64,000 nucleotides of DNA from Lentibacillus sp. Marseille-P4043 (lineage in GTDB: Bacteria > Bacillota > Bacilli > Bacillales > Amphibacillaceae): contig NZ_LT984884.1 in assembly GCF_900258515.1 (NCBI RefSeq), positions 2,079,352 to 2,143,351 on the forward strand, in the 5' to 3' direction. Numbering within the stretch: position 1 is the first letter of the stretch; every line of letters starts with the position of its first letter. Both the position numbers and the translations under genes were made by a program. A model generated the notes under the pieces. It was not told the DNA's origin, made no database searches, and worked only from the letters and a program-made list of their open reading frames with translations. This document shows positions 47,480 to 56,632 of this stretch, one piece after another.

Positions 47480-48982
47480 ATGAAAAAACACACGTATAAA
47501 AATCCTGTATTTTTTGTATCAGCAATCATTGTTCTGCTCTTGGTTATTATTGGGGCTGTAGTTCCGAAAAAATTTGGGGCAGTAGCAGAAAAACTCTTTA
47601 ATTTTACAACGATAAATTTTGGTTGGTTTTATCTTTTAGCAGTATTTATTTTTGTTCTATTTTTGGTAGGGATCTCTGTCAGTAAATATGGAAAGGTCCG
47701 CTTGGGTCCACAGAGTTCTCGGCCGGAATATCCCTTTTTTACTTGGATAGGCATGCTGTTTTCGGCTGGATTTGGTGCAGGCCTCGTTTTCTGGGGCGTT
47801 GCCGAACCAATGAGTCACTTTTTTAAAACACCATTTCCTGGCTTAGAAGCTCAAACAGAAGAAGCGGCAAGGGTCGCAATGGGGTATGCTTTTTTTCACT
47901 GGGGTGTCAGTCAGTGGTCTGTGTTCGCGATTGTTGGTTTAATTATTGCTTTCTTGCAATTTAAGAAGGAGAAAAAGGGATTAATCTCGACTTCGATTAA
48001 ACCAATCGTTGGGAAGAATAGAGGGATAAGTAATACTGTTGACTCTCTAGCGGTTATCGCAACGGTAATGGGGGTTGCGACATCATTAGGGCTAGGCATT
48101 TTGCAAATGAATGGCGGTCTCCACACCGTGTTTGATGTGCCAAATTCGATCTGGATTCAAATGGTGATTGCCGGTATCATGTTAATCACCTATTTACTAT
48201 CTTCAAGTACAGGTTTAAACAAAGGAATAAAATGGCTCAGTAACTTAAATTTAGGGTTATGCCTTTTGCTGCTTGTATTCGTTTTTTTCGCCGGTCCAAC
48301 TGTATTTATCCTGAATACATTTGTGTTGGGATTAGGTGATTATCTAACCAACTTTGTCCAGTACAGTTTACGTTTGACGCCTTATCAAGGTGGGACATGG
48401 GTACGTGATTGGACAATTTTTTACTGGGCCTGGGCCATTGCTTGGTCACCATTTGTAGGTGCATTTGTTGCACGTGTATCAAAAGGAAGAACGATTCGTG
48501 AATTTGTGTTTGGTGTGTTAGTTGTCCCGCCAGTGATCGCATGTCTCTGGATCGCTGCATTTGGCGGAACAGCGATTTTCAGTGATTTAAATAATGGAAC
48601 TCATATTGCTGAAGCGGTGGATAAAGATATGGCTGTTGCGTTATTCCAAACATTTGGTAATATGCCATTCACAAATGTGCTGTCTATTTTATCCTTATTT
48701 TTGATCTTTACATTTTTAGTTACATCTGCAGATTCAGCAACATATATTTTAGGCAGTATGACATCAAAAGGAAGTTTAAATCCAGCTTTATTCGTTAAGA
48801 TCATTTGGGGAGTACTTATTACAGCGATTGCCGTTGTGTTACTGCTTGCTGGTGGACTGGATGCTTTACAAACAGCATCACTCATCTCAGCCCTGCCATT
48901 TACAGTGATACTGCTGCTAATTGTAGTAGCCTTCATTCGAATGCTTAAAAAAGAACCGACTGGTAAAAAAGATGATAAATAA
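47480..48982 (+). CDS. BCCT-family glycine betaine/choline/carnitine transporter
   Basis: The 500-residue protein has 12 membrane helices and the BCCT signatures FGAGLVFWGVAEPMSHF and WTIFYWAWAIAWSPFVGAFV with aromatic residues of the betaine site. The short N- and C-terminal tails resemble OpuD/BetL. It should import compatible solutes with sodium during osmotic stress, in line with a salt-tolerant bacterium. A candidate sigma-B promoter lies upstream. Confidence 0.93.
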   Translation: MKKHTYKNPVFFVSAIIVLLLVIIGAVVPKKFGAVAEKLFNFTTINFGWFYLLAVFIFVLFLVGISVSKYGKVRLGPQSSRPEYPFFTWIGMLFSAGFGAGLVFWGVAEPMSHFFKTPFPGLEAQTEEAARVAMGYAFFHWGVSQWSVFAIVGLIIAFLQFKKEKKGLISTSIKPIVGKNRGISNTVDSLAVIATVMGVATSLGLGILQMNGGLHTVFDVPNSIWIQMVIAGIMLITYLLSSSTGLNKGIKWLSNLNLGLCLLLLVFVFFAGPTVFILNTFVLGLGDYLTNFVQYSLRLTPYQGGTWVRDWTIFYWAWAIAWSPFVGAFVARVSKGRTIREFVFGVLVVPPVIACLWIAAFGGTAIFSDLNNGTHIAEAVDKDMAVALFQTFGNMPFTNVLSILSLFLIFTFLVTSADSATYILGSMTSKGSLNPALFVKIIWGVLITAIAVVLLLAGGLDALQTASLISALPFTVILLLIVVAFIRMLKKEPTGKKDDK

Positions 48983-48984
48983 TA

Positions 48985-49014
48985 AAAAGCAGCTAACTCA
49001 GTTAGCTGCTTTCC
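48985..49014. terminator. Bidirectional terminator between BCCT and YitT genes
   Basis: AAAGCAGCTAACT and AGTTAGCTGCTTT form a 13-bp stem; it overlaps the last codons of the convergent YitT gene. Confidence 0.85.
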
Positions 49015-49586
49015 TCTTCAAGAGTAAAACAACTTGTAATAACATAAGTGGTCAGCCCGACCATTAAGACGAGGATTGCCGAATATGTAATCGTTGCCTT
49101 CTGAATCACAATCCATCCAAACAAAATAACGAAACTATCCATTAGAAGAATAAAAATACCAACGTTAAGTGATGTTAATTTGGCCAGCATTAAGGCTAAT
49201 AAATCTGTTCCACCAGTGCTTGTTTTCGTAAGCATCATGATCCCAATTCCCGTTCCGATCATCAAACCTCCAAATAATGAACTAATTAAAATTGGTGCTG
49301 TATGCAATTGCGATAATGGGTGAAAATAATCAATAAAAAATGATGAGACTAATAATCCATGCAGCCCATTGTAAAAATAAGTCCGATAACGAAACCAAGC
49401 AATTAGATATAAAGGGAGGCTCAAGACGATGATCGTTAATCCTGGTTTTAAGCCTAAAGCATACTTGGAGATCAACCCTAGGCCAATAATGCCTCCATCT
49501 AATAAATGGTTAGGGATGAGGAAATAATTGATACCAATTGCTACAAAAATGCTGCCAGTAATGATGGAAATTATTTTTTGAATCAT
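49002..49586 (-). CDS. YitT-family membrane protein, short form
   Basis: The 194-residue protein has five to six helices and the YitT membrane-domain features NYFLIPNHLLDGGIIGLGLI and TSTGGTDLLALMLAKL. Most YitT proteins have about 280 residues with a C-terminal DUF2179 domain, which is absent here. Function is unknown. It is a single gene convergent with the BCCT transporter. Confidence 0.85.
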   Translation of the reverse strand: MIQKIISIITGSIFVAIGINYFLIPNHLLDGGIIGLGLISKYALGLKPGLTIIVLSLPLYLIAWFRYRTYFYNGLHGLLVSSFFIDYFHPLSQLHTAPILISSLFGGLMIGTGIGIMMLTKTSTGGTDLLALMLAKLTSLNVGIFILLMDSFVILFGWIVIQKATITYSAILVLMVGLTTYVITSCFTLEEESS

Positions 49587-49672
49587 ACGGAATAATCACC
49601 TACTTATACTTGTCCAATTGCTTCTTACTAAAAGATATGTTTTAAAAAGGTGAATTATCCGTCTTGTTTTAT

Positions 49673-49716
49673 GAGGAGGTGAATACCCTGCAAATAGATG
49701 GCAGGGAAACATATTG
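49673..49716 (+). promoter_or_regulatory. Structured ribosome binding site of the CorC/HlyC-type gene
   Basis: A very strong GAGGAGGTG (49673-49681) lies 32 bases before the TTG start. Between them, CCCTGC and GCAGGG form a perfect 6-bp hairpin with a 9-base loop (49686-49706). Folding it brings the site to about 11 bases from the TTG. Confidence 0.5.
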
Positions 49717-51003
49717 GAAATAATTAATGTACTTCTAATTATTATTTTAATTATCTTAACCGCTTTTTTTGTGGCGACTGAATTTTCTATTGTCAAAGTT
49801 AGGGCAACAAGGATAGATCAATTAATTACAGAAGGGAATAAAAATGCGGAGCACGCTAAAAAGATCATTGACAATTTGGATGCTTATTTATCTGCTACAC
49901 AATTAGGGATAACGGTTACAGCACTAGGGCTAGGTTGGTTAGGCGAGCCGACAGTTCAAACTTTGATAAAACCAGTCTTTGAAAAATTGGAACTGAATGC
50001 AGCTGTTTCGTCCTTCCTATCGTTTGCCATCGCTTTTTTTATCATCACATTTCTAAACGTTGTTGTTGGTGAATTGGCGCCAAAATCTATTGCAATACAA
50101 CGTGCAGAAACTGTTACGCTAATGCTCGCTAAACCATTGATATTGTTTTATAAAGTGTTGTTTCCATTTATTTGGTTACTTAATAGTTCGTCTCGTTTAT
50201 TTATTCGTATGTTTGGTTTTCGACCTGTAAATGAAAATGAAGTAGCTCTTTCTGAAGAAGAATTACGGCTCATACTATCGGAAAGTTACAAGAGTGGCGA
50301 AATTAATCAAGCTGAGATGATGTATGTCAATAACGTATTTGAATTTGATGATCGGGTGGCGAAAGAGATTATGGTGCCCAGGACAGAAATGATTTGTTTT
50401 TTCAAGGATAGTGACGTGAAAGAAAATATTACTGTAGTTCAAGAAGGGCAATTTACAAGATATCCTGTTGTTGAAGGGGACAAAGATCATGTAGTAGGTT
50501 TGGTAAACATCAAGGAGCTTTTTACAAATCATCTTAACAATGAACAAGAATCAATTATACCTTTAATTAGACCGATTATTCATGTGTCCGAAACAACCCC
50601 GATTAAACAGGTTCTTATTAAAATGCAAAAGGAACGTATTCATATGGCAATTGTCATTGATGAATATGGTGGCACGGCCGGATTAGTAACAGTTGAGGAT
50701 ATATTAGAGGAAATTGTTGGTGAGATTCGTGATGAATTTGATTTTAATGAAAAACCAATGATTGAGAAACTGAGTGATACGGAGACGATCGTTGCTGGAA
50801 AAGTTTTGTTAGATGAAATTAATGATTTATTCGGTACTGATTTAAAAGATGATGAAGTGGATACAATTGGTGGTTGGATTATTACGAACAATTTGGATGC
50901 AAAACAAGGTACAGTAATTGAATATGGAGGATATCAGTTTATCGTTGATGAAATCGAAGGGTATCAGATTAAAAAAGTGAGGATCGTCAATAATAACAGG
51001 TGA
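49714..51003 (+). CDS. CNNM/CorC-type transport or hemolysin-family protein
   Basis: The 429-residue protein begins at TTG (MEIINVLLIIILIILTAFFV). It has a DUF21/CNNM membrane domain with about four helices (residues 1-190), two CBS domains (around MVPRTEMICFF and HMAIVIDEYGGTAGLVTVED) and a C-terminal CorC_HlyC domain (VAGKVLLDEINDLFG). Relatives include YhdP/YrkA-type proteins linked to Mg or Na export; the hemolysin name is historical. No earlier in-frame start exists, since a TGA lies at 49672. Confidence 0.92.
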   Translation: MEIINVLLIIILIILTAFFVATEFSIVKVRATRIDQLITEGNKNAEHAKKIIDNLDAYLSATQLGITVTALGLGWLGEPTVQTLIKPVFEKLELNAAVSSFLSFAIAFFIITFLNVVVGELAPKSIAIQRAETVTLMLAKPLILFYKVLFPFIWLLNSSSRLFIRMFGFRPVNENEVALSEEELRLILSESYKSGEINQAEMMYVNNVFEFDDRVAKEIMVPRTEMICFFKDSDVKENITVVQEGQFTRYPVVEGDKDHVVGLVNIKELFTNHLNNEQESIIPLIRPIIHVSETTPIKQVLIKMQKERIHMAIVIDEYGGTAGLVTVEDILEEIVGEIRDEFDFNEKPMIEKLSDTETIVAGKVLLDEINDLFGTDLKDDEVDTIGGWIITNNLDAKQGTVIEYGGYQFIVDEIEGYQIKKVRIVNNNR

Positions 51004-51042
51004 AAAAGGTGCATTTCAATTTATGAAATGCACCTTCGTTAT
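51003..51042. terminator. Bidirectional terminator between the CorC-type gene and bdbC
   Basis: AAGGTGCATTTC and GAAATGCACCTT form a 12-bp stem between convergent genes. Confidence 0.88.
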
Positions 51043-51470
51043 TACTTGTTCTTTTTTGGTGACTTTATGAACAGCATTAGTACAATGATCAACGTAAATG
51101 CTATAAATGCCAAGAATGGTATCGTCATAAATCCAAGCCAATTAATGTACTCAGAACTGCATGGAACCCCATTTGCACAGGGTTTGATTTTTGCAAAGCC
51201 TGGTACCTTTTGCTCCAAATAGTGAAAGAGTGAAATAAACCAGCCAATACTCGCGAGTGGCAGCACATATTTTTTGACAGAATGATCATTTTGAAATGTA
51301 CCGATTCCTAGTATCAATGCTAATGGATACATAAGAATTCGCTGATACCAACAAAGTTCGCAAGGTACAAAACCGCGGATTTCACTGAAATAAAGGCTTC
51401 CAAGTGTTGCAACAATGGAAACGATCCAAGCAAAATAAAGGGAATACTGTTTAAAATCAACTTTGTTCAT
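51042..51470 (-). CDS. bdbC: Disulfide bond formation protein BdbC (DsbB family)
   Basis: The 142-residue protein has four membrane helices and the two redox Cys pairs of DsbB-type quinone reductases: FVPCELCWYQRILMYP and KPCANGVPCS. It reoxidises BdbD and passes electrons to quinone. It starts 3 bp after the bdbD stop, so the two are coupled. Confidence 0.95.
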   Translation of the reverse strand: MNKVDFKQYSLYFAWIVSIVATLGSLYFSEIRGFVPCELCWYQRILMYPLALILGIGTFQNDHSVKKYVLPLASIGWFISLFHYLEQKVPGFAKIKPCANGVPCSSEYINWLGFMTIPFLAFIAFTLIIVLMLFIKSPKKNK

Positions 51471-51473
51471 ATC

Positions 51474-52160
51474 CTATTTACCTTCTTCTAACGCATCTTC
51501 AATTGCATTTTTAATTTCATCATAATCAAACGGATCTTCAATGGTTGTTCCATTGACCATGATTGTAGGTGTAAGTTTAACATCAAATTTATTTACTAAC
51601 TTGGTGTCTTTGTTAACCTCATCCATTGCTGTTTCATTATCGAGATCCTCTTTTAATTGTTCTGTATCGATCTTTGGAACACCCTCAGCCACCTCCATTA
51701 TTTTCTCTCGTGTTAACCATTCATTATCATGGCCTTCACTCGGTTGTTCGTTAAAAAGTGCTTGATGGAAATCCCAATATGCATCCGGATTTTGTTTATA
51801 AACAGATTCAGCAGCCAATGAACCTAACTCTGATTGTGCACCGTGAAATAACACATTTACAAATGAAATATTTGCCTCTCCTGAATCAACATAATCACTT
51901 ACTAGTTGTGGGAAAAAGTTTTCTCCCCAAATCTTACAAGCAGGGCACATAAAATCTCCAAATTCAACAATTGATACGGGAGCATCTGTGTCTCCATATG
52001 TAGGCTGTCCCTCAGTTGACGGCTGGTTATCAAACGTTTTTCCTTCCTCTGAATCAGAGTCAGAACTTTTGTTGCTGATGACAATTAAAGCGACAATTAT
52101 TGCAATAACAATTAACGTTATAATTACAATAAATTTAAATGGCGATTTTTTACTATTCAT
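51474..52160 (-). CDS. bdbD: Thiol-disulfide oxidoreductase BdbD (DsbA-like)
   Basis: The ATG at 52158-52160 follows GAGAGGTG. The 228-residue protein has an N-terminal membrane anchor (FIVIITLIVIAIIVALIVIS), an acidic Ser-rich linker and a DsbA-type thioredoxin domain with FGDFMCPACKIWG (CPAC active site) and the cis-Pro region LTPTIMVNGT. It puts disulfides into secreted proteins outside the membrane; BdbC recharges it. Confidence 0.95.
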   Translation of the reverse strand: MNSKKSPFKFIVIITLIVIAIIVALIVISNKSSDSDSEEGKTFDNQPSTEGQPTYGDTDAPVSIVEFGDFMCPACKIWGENFFPQLVSDYVDSGEANISFVNVLFHGAQSELGSLAAESVYKQNPDAYWDFHQALFNEQPSEGHDNEWLTREKIMEVAEGVPKIDTEQLKEDLDNETAMDEVNKDTKLVNKFDVKLTPTIMVNGTTIEDPFDYDEIKNAIEDALEEGK

Positions 52161-52264
52161 CGAAACACCTCTCATTATTCGTATGTAACGTTTATTTTAT
52201 CATTAAAACTGACAAAAGTTGACTCAATGATATTTTGTTCAAACAATTATCATAAACTAAGTTG

Positions 52265-52292
52265 TTGCATATCCATTCGAAATTGCTAATAT
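52265..52292 (+). promoter_or_regulatory. Probable promoter of the MoxR operon
   Basis: TTGCAT (52265-52270) and TAATAT (52287-52292) with a 16-bp spacer. It leaves a 130-base leader in which I see no known structure. Confidence 0.5.
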
Positions 52293-52425
52293 GACAGTAA
52301 CAAACTATCTGTGTGATGTCTACTTGAACACGATGACAGATCTTTGTCCCATAAAACCTTTTTATCTAATGAAAAATATGTAATAATAGTAGTAATTATC
52401 TAAATTTTGAAAGGTTGACAGCTGA

Positions 52426-53370
52426 ATGGACAAATTAAATCAAGCGAAAGAAAATTTAAATGGTGTAATTTTTGGTAAAGAAGAGGTTATTGATTTATTA
52501 GTTATTGCCTTGCTTTCACAGGGGCATGTTCTGCTCGAGAGTGTACCTGGTACGGGTAAAACTAAACTGGCGAAAAGTTTTGCAAAGGTGATAGATGGGA
52601 AATTTAGCCGGGTGCAATTTACTCCGGATGTTTTACCAAGTGATGTCACAGGAATTCGTTTCTTTAATCCAAAAACACAGGAATTTGAACTTCGTGTCGG
52701 ACCAGTTGTAACAAATATTTTACTGGCAGATGAAATTAATCGTGCAACTCCCAAAACACAATCAAGTCTATTGGAAGTAATGGAAGAATATCAAACGACG
52801 ATTGACGGGGAAACGGTACAAGTAAATACACCATTTCTAGTTATTGCGACGCAAAATCCGGTAGAGAGCAATTATGGTACATTTCCATTACCCGAAGCAC
52901 AACTGGACCGTTTCTTATTTAAAATTGATTTAGGCTACCCAACAAATGAAGAGGAAAAACGTATTCTACATACATATCGGGAAGATGATCCTTTTGAAAA
53001 ACTGGAAGCATCCTTGTCATTAGAGGAGATCGGCTCATTGCAAGAAGAAATAAAACACGTAACTGTTTCAGAGGTGGTAGCTGATTATTTGCTGGCATTA
53101 GTACAGCATTCACGTGACCATGCTGATGTTGAACTGGGAATAAGTCCGCGGGGAACGCTTGCTTTCATGCGGGCGGCACAGGCTCGGGCATTAATACATT
53201 CTAGAGATTATGTCACTCCAGACGATGTAAAAGTATTAATCCCGTATGTGTTTGAACATCGTCTCATTTTATCGATGGAAGGCTCAATTAAAAAGACATC
53301 CCTACAAGTTGTGGAGGAGATCATAGCAGATGTAGAAGTTCCCGTTGAAGTTGGAGTCGAGCAAGCATGA
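52426..53370 (+). CDS. MoxR-family AAA+ ATPase
   Basis: The 314-residue ATPase has Walker A (ESVPGTGKTKLAK), Walker B (ILLADEINRATPKTQSSLLE), sensor 1 (FLVIATQNPVE) and an AAA lid with ISPRGTLAFMRAAQARA. MoxR ATPases act as chaperones in assembly of other complexes and nearly always sit with a DUF58 gene, as here. No VWA-domain gene is present. Its stop overlaps the next start. Confidence 0.94.
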   Translation: MDKLNQAKENLNGVIFGKEEVIDLLVIALLSQGHVLLESVPGTGKTKLAKSFAKVIDGKFSRVQFTPDVLPSDVTGIRFFNPKTQEFELRVGPVVTNILLADEINRATPKTQSSLLEVMEEYQTTIDGETVQVNTPFLVIATQNPVESNYGTFPLPEAQLDRFLFKIDLGYPTNEEEKRILHTYREDDPFEKLEASLSLEEIGSLQEEIKHVTVSEVVADYLLALVQHSRDHADVELGISPRGTLAFMRAAQARALIHSRDYVTPDDVKVLIPYVFEHRLILSMEGSIKKTSLQVVEEIIADVEVPVEVGVEQA

Positions 53371-54581
53371 TGTGGCAAAAAGAATTCGGTTCGACAAATA
53401 GTAAAAATAATGACTATTTGCTAGCAGCAATAGTTGTGTTGATTGCGATTAGTTTCTTCTTTAAAAAGCCAGTACTGTTTCTGCTAGTTGGCTTATTTAC
53501 CGCTTTTCTCGTGTTAAACAAATGGTATGGTAAAAAAATCGGTGAAAAACTGGAGTTAAAAAATAACCGTCAAGTGATACGTCTATTTCCTGGTGATGAA
53601 ACGAAGATGACCTTTGAATTTCAAAACCGTTCCATTTTCCCAATCGTCAATGGGGAATTTCAGTTTCAAACAGAACCAGCTATTCAGGCAACTAAATATG
53701 TTGAATCAACAAGTAAGTATTGGAATCAATTCCACATGCCATTATCTGTGATTGGTAAAGGAAAGGTAACGATTACACTGCCGATTCAAGCGGAGAAACG
53801 GGGAACATCAAGAGTGAAAAATATCCAATATAGATTTCCCCATTTATTCAACTTTGATACAGTGACATTAAAGTATAATCCGTTCTTTTATATGGAATAT
53901 GTTGTTTTTCCAAAACCACTTCCAGTAAATGGACTAGAATTATTATCTTACGTGACACCTGGCTCACAACAGATGAACTTCTCCCCGTTTGAAGATGTGC
54001 AAAGCCCACGTGGAACAAGAGCGTATAGCTATAGTGACCCATTCCACAGGATAAATTGGAAGGCAAGTGCGAAAACGCAGGAGTTACAAACGAATGTTTA
54101 TGATAGGGTGGTTGATATGTCCTATGTATTTATCGTTAATCTTGGGATTAAGCAAGGACATAGTAATACAGGACAGCTTAATAAAGATTTGGAAAAATTA
54201 CTCGCATATACGGCATATCTATGTCAATATGCGACCGAAAAAGGAATTCCGTATCAAATTGCGATTAATGCACGAAAGCCTGGTAAAACGCCATATGTAG
54301 TCATGCCAGAAGGGGAAGGAAAGACACATTATGTTCAGGCACTGGAGATGTTAGCACACATTCATCCACAGGCAATGGTTGTCCCGTTTACGCAAATGTT
54401 ATTTCGGGTTGGACAGAATTTTTCCAAACCAAAAACAATTATTATCATTGGTGAACTTCCAGTTGAAGCTAATCAGATTATCGATAAATGGAAGCAAAAG
54501 CATATCTTTCATGTGGAATCAACTAAAGATGGCGCTTTTATGAATCGATGGGCAAAGGATGGGCTTGATCATGCAAAATAA
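53367..54581 (+). CDS. DUF58-domain membrane protein
   Basis: The 404-residue protein has two N-terminal membrane helices, a central beta-rich region, and the DUF58 signature with DVQSPRGTRAYSYSDPFHRINWKASAKTQELQTNVYD. The tail is VWA-like (VDMSYVFIVNLG). It overlaps both neighbours, which marks a tight operon with moxR and the following membrane protein. Function is unknown; envelope or cell-wall assembly is a guess from family. Confidence 0.92.
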   Translation: MMWQKEFGSTNSKNNDYLLAAIVVLIAISFFFKKPVLFLLVGLFTAFLVLNKWYGKKIGEKLELKNNRQVIRLFPGDETKMTFEFQNRSIFPIVNGEFQFQTEPAIQATKYVESTSKYWNQFHMPLSVIGKGKVTITLPIQAEKRGTSRVKNIQYRFPHLFNFDTVTLKYNPFFYMEYVVFPKPLPVNGLELLSYVTPGSQQMNFSPFEDVQSPRGTRAYSYSDPFHRINWKASAKTQELQTNVYDRVVDMSYVFIVNLGIKQGHSNTGQLNKDLEKLLAYTAYLCQYATEKGIPYQIAINARKPGKTPYVVMPEGEGKTHYVQALEMLAHIHPQAMVVPFTQMLFRVGQNFSKPKTIIIIGELPVEANQIIDKWKQKHIFHVESTKDGAFMNRWAKDGLDHAK

Positions 54582-55764
54582 ACACCCTATTATAGCATAT
54601 GCGTATCATTTTATGAGCGAAGCCATCATCTTATTTTTTATATGCCTACCTATTATGAATTATTATTATCAGTGGGTCCCATATGGGCTTTATTTAGCTT
54701 TGGTTCTCGGGAGTTGTATACTCTTTTCTGTTTATACACGGTTTATGAATAGTTATTTGCCGTATATCGTCACTGCACCTGGTCTAATCGCAATCTTTAT
54801 TATATGCGGGTTTCCAATCGGCTTAAGCATTGTTTTGCCTGCTGTTTTAACTTGGAGTTACATTAATATACGTGGTGAAACGATTTTAGAGCGAGAAAAT
54901 ACATATATTAGAATTACCTTAGTGCTAGGTACTGGATTTATGCTATTACTAAATGATTATCAAATTATCGTGTATACTTTCTTGCAGTTTTTAATGATGG
55001 TAGTTGGGTATATTAGTAGTCATTTGACTGTTATTACGAAAGAAGAAAGAAATCGGTTTGATAAAAAATTGTGGCTGCTCGTTCTCGGTGTGTTTGCAGC
55101 TGGAACAGTGATTATATTCTCTTTATTTGATACAGGTCGCTTTGTTTTTATAAAAATCGGTGAAGGACTCAGTTATGTTGCGGCGATAGTGGCAAGTAAG
55201 TCTGCGTTTCTATTCCAGTTTTTGGATTTTAATAAAGTGGAATTGCCAGATGATTCATCACCAATGGGGCAACAGCAAGAACAGTTGAATCAAATGGAGC
55301 AGGGAGATGCATCCTACTTAGAAAAGGTGTTACCGTTTATCTATTGGGGGATTGCGCTTATAATTGCGGCATTTGTGATTTTGCTAATCGTTCGTCACTT
55401 GAAAAAGCAGTTTTTGGTGCAACATCAAACAGGAGTACCAGAAGCGGTTAAGTATAGTGATCTTGATGATAATCGGCAAAAAGGAAAATCGTTCATGAAT
55501 AAGCTGTTTGGAAATTATTTTAATAAACCTCACCATCCCATTCGAAAAATGGTATATCAATTTGAGAAGAATGCCGTCAAACATGGGTATGGTCGCAACA
55601 CCTCGGAGACAGTGGAAGATTGGTTTAAACGGGTTGGAATACATGCCGATCTTGCTGTCTATCAAAGGGTCCGCTATGGTGAGAAACGTGTCACTGAAAA
55701 CGATATTGCCGAATTAAAAGATCAACTGAAAGCGATAGAAGCAAATTTTTCCAGCACTGATTGA
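54571..55764 (+). CDS. DUF4129-containing membrane protein
   Basis: The start at 54571 (MQNKHPIIAYAYHF) overlaps the DUF58 stop; an ATG at 54559 is an alternative. The 397-residue protein has about six helices in the first 200 residues, one more near residue 275, and a C-terminal DUF4129-type helical domain (RKMVYQFEKNAVKHGYGRNT to ETVEDWFKRVGI). In related operons this domain follows a transglutaminase-like core, which is absent here. The promoter of the guanidine riboswitch overlaps its stop codon. Confidence 0.82.
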   Translation: MQNKHPIIAYAYHFMSEAIILFFICLPIMNYYYQWVPYGLYLALVLGSCILFSVYTRFMNSYLPYIVTAPGLIAIFIICGFPIGLSIVLPAVLTWSYINIRGETILERENTYIRITLVLGTGFMLLLNDYQIIVYTFLQFLMMVVGYISSHLTVITKEERNRFDKKLWLLVLGVFAAGTVIIFSLFDTGRFVFIKIGEGLSYVAAIVASKSAFLFQFLDFNKVELPDDSSPMGQQQEQLNQMEQGDASYLEKVLPFIYWGIALIIAAFVILLIVRHLKKQFLVQHQTGVPEAVKYSDLDDNRQKGKSFMNKLFGNYFNKPHHPIRKMVYQFEKNAVKHGYGRNTSETVEDWFKRVGIHADLAVYQRVRYGEKRVTENDIAELKDQLKAIEANFSSTD

Positions 55765-55789
55765 CTTTCAATTGGATGCAGGTTATACT
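55761..55789 (+). promoter_or_regulatory. Sigma-A promoter of the guanidine riboswitch unit
   Basis: TTGACT (55761-55766) and TATACT (55784-55789) are exactly 17 bp apart, a near-consensus promoter. It begins inside the stop codon of the preceding gene; transcription should start near 55796. Confidence 0.85.
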
Positions 55790-55799
55790 TCACTCATAT

Positions 55800-55892
55800 G
55801 AGGTTTTCTAGGGTTCCGCAAACTTATTTGGTCTGGTCCAAGAGAAAACGCACGAACGTGTACACGGAGGGACAAAAGCCCGGGAGGATATC
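55800..55892 (+). ncRNA. Guanidine-I (ykkC) riboswitch aptamer
   Basis: The conserved ykkC blocks are present in order: CTAGGGTTCCG (55808-55818), TGGTCTGGTCCAAGAG, an ACG-containing arm, ACACGG, GGGAC and AAAAGCCCGGGAGG (55874-55887). The class senses guanidinium and turns on exporters and guanidine-degrading enzymes. The gdnCD exporter genes follow, but 740 bp away because a repeat element is inserted between them. Confidence 0.92.
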
Positions 55893-55925
55893 TATTAGAT
55901 GGATATCATCCCGGGTTTATTTTAT
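55879..55925 (+). terminator. Terminator stem of the guanidine riboswitch
   Basis: CCCGGGAGGATATC and GATATCATCCCGGG form a long stem followed by TTTATTTTATTTT. The 5' side is also part of the aptamer (AAAAGCCCGGGAGG), so guanidine binding and terminator folding exclude each other. Confidence 0.88.
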
Positions 55926-55933
55926 TTTCTTAA

Positions 55934-56606
55934 GGTTGTTTTCTAAGCAATTGTTGTTTTTGACACAATAGCTATAAACTGCGACGTAACTAGGATATTG
56001 CTGTCCCACCGTTCCGGAAATACACTACGCTTTCCGCGGGCGGCTGTTGAGCCTCCTCGTGCTGGGTGCTCGTCGCGTTGCAAGCAATTTCGGTGAAGTA
56101 GCGCTCCTCGCAACTCGAAGCTTACTCGGTGGAAGTTTCGCTCGTCGCACTGCGGGGTCTCACCTAGGCCTCTCTTCCCGCAGGAGTCTCCGTGTATTTC
56201 CTCCACTTATATTGTATTTACTACCAGTAACTGTAGGTGTATGTGTTCTATCAAGTCTCATCCTACAACTTTACTAGTCCGGGTGAGTGGAGGGTGGTGA
56301 CTCCTCGAAAAAGTAAGGCACTTTTTCTTCGTGCGATGTAGTGCTGACGTAGCCTTCCTTGTCCTGCGGGAACAGCACGTGTCCGAAGACCCCGCAGTTG
56401 GAAAAGGAAGGTCGACTAAAACCGTCCTTTGCGGACAACGTCGACATACCCCTCGCCGGGGCAAGGAGGCTGAGGCCGTGCCCGCGGAAAGCATCCACCC
56501 GAAACGATCCCGGACGGCGGGAAATGAACGTACTTATAGAAAAGAGCCCAGCAGTTACTTCGCATTTTATATCGACTATGAAATTGAAAAGCAACAAACA
56601 AACAGC
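55934..56606 (+). mobile_element. GC-rich MITE-like element with 9-bp target duplication
   Basis: The 673-bp element is flanked by TTTTCTTAA on both sides (55925-55933 and 56607-56615). Its ends (GGTTGTTTTCTAAGC and, inverted, GCTGTTTGTTTGTTGC) form imperfect inverted repeats that both lead into TGCGA-GTAACT. Inside are two GC-rich arms, each in opposite orientation, that share GCTTTCCGCGGGC, AGCCTCCT, CTGCGGGGTCT and CCCGCAGGA, around an AT-rich centre with TATTTACTACC. No coding gene is credible. It separates the riboswitch from gdnC. Confidence 0.75.
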
Positions 56607-56632
56607 TTTTCTTAAACAGGGGGTATGTAAGA

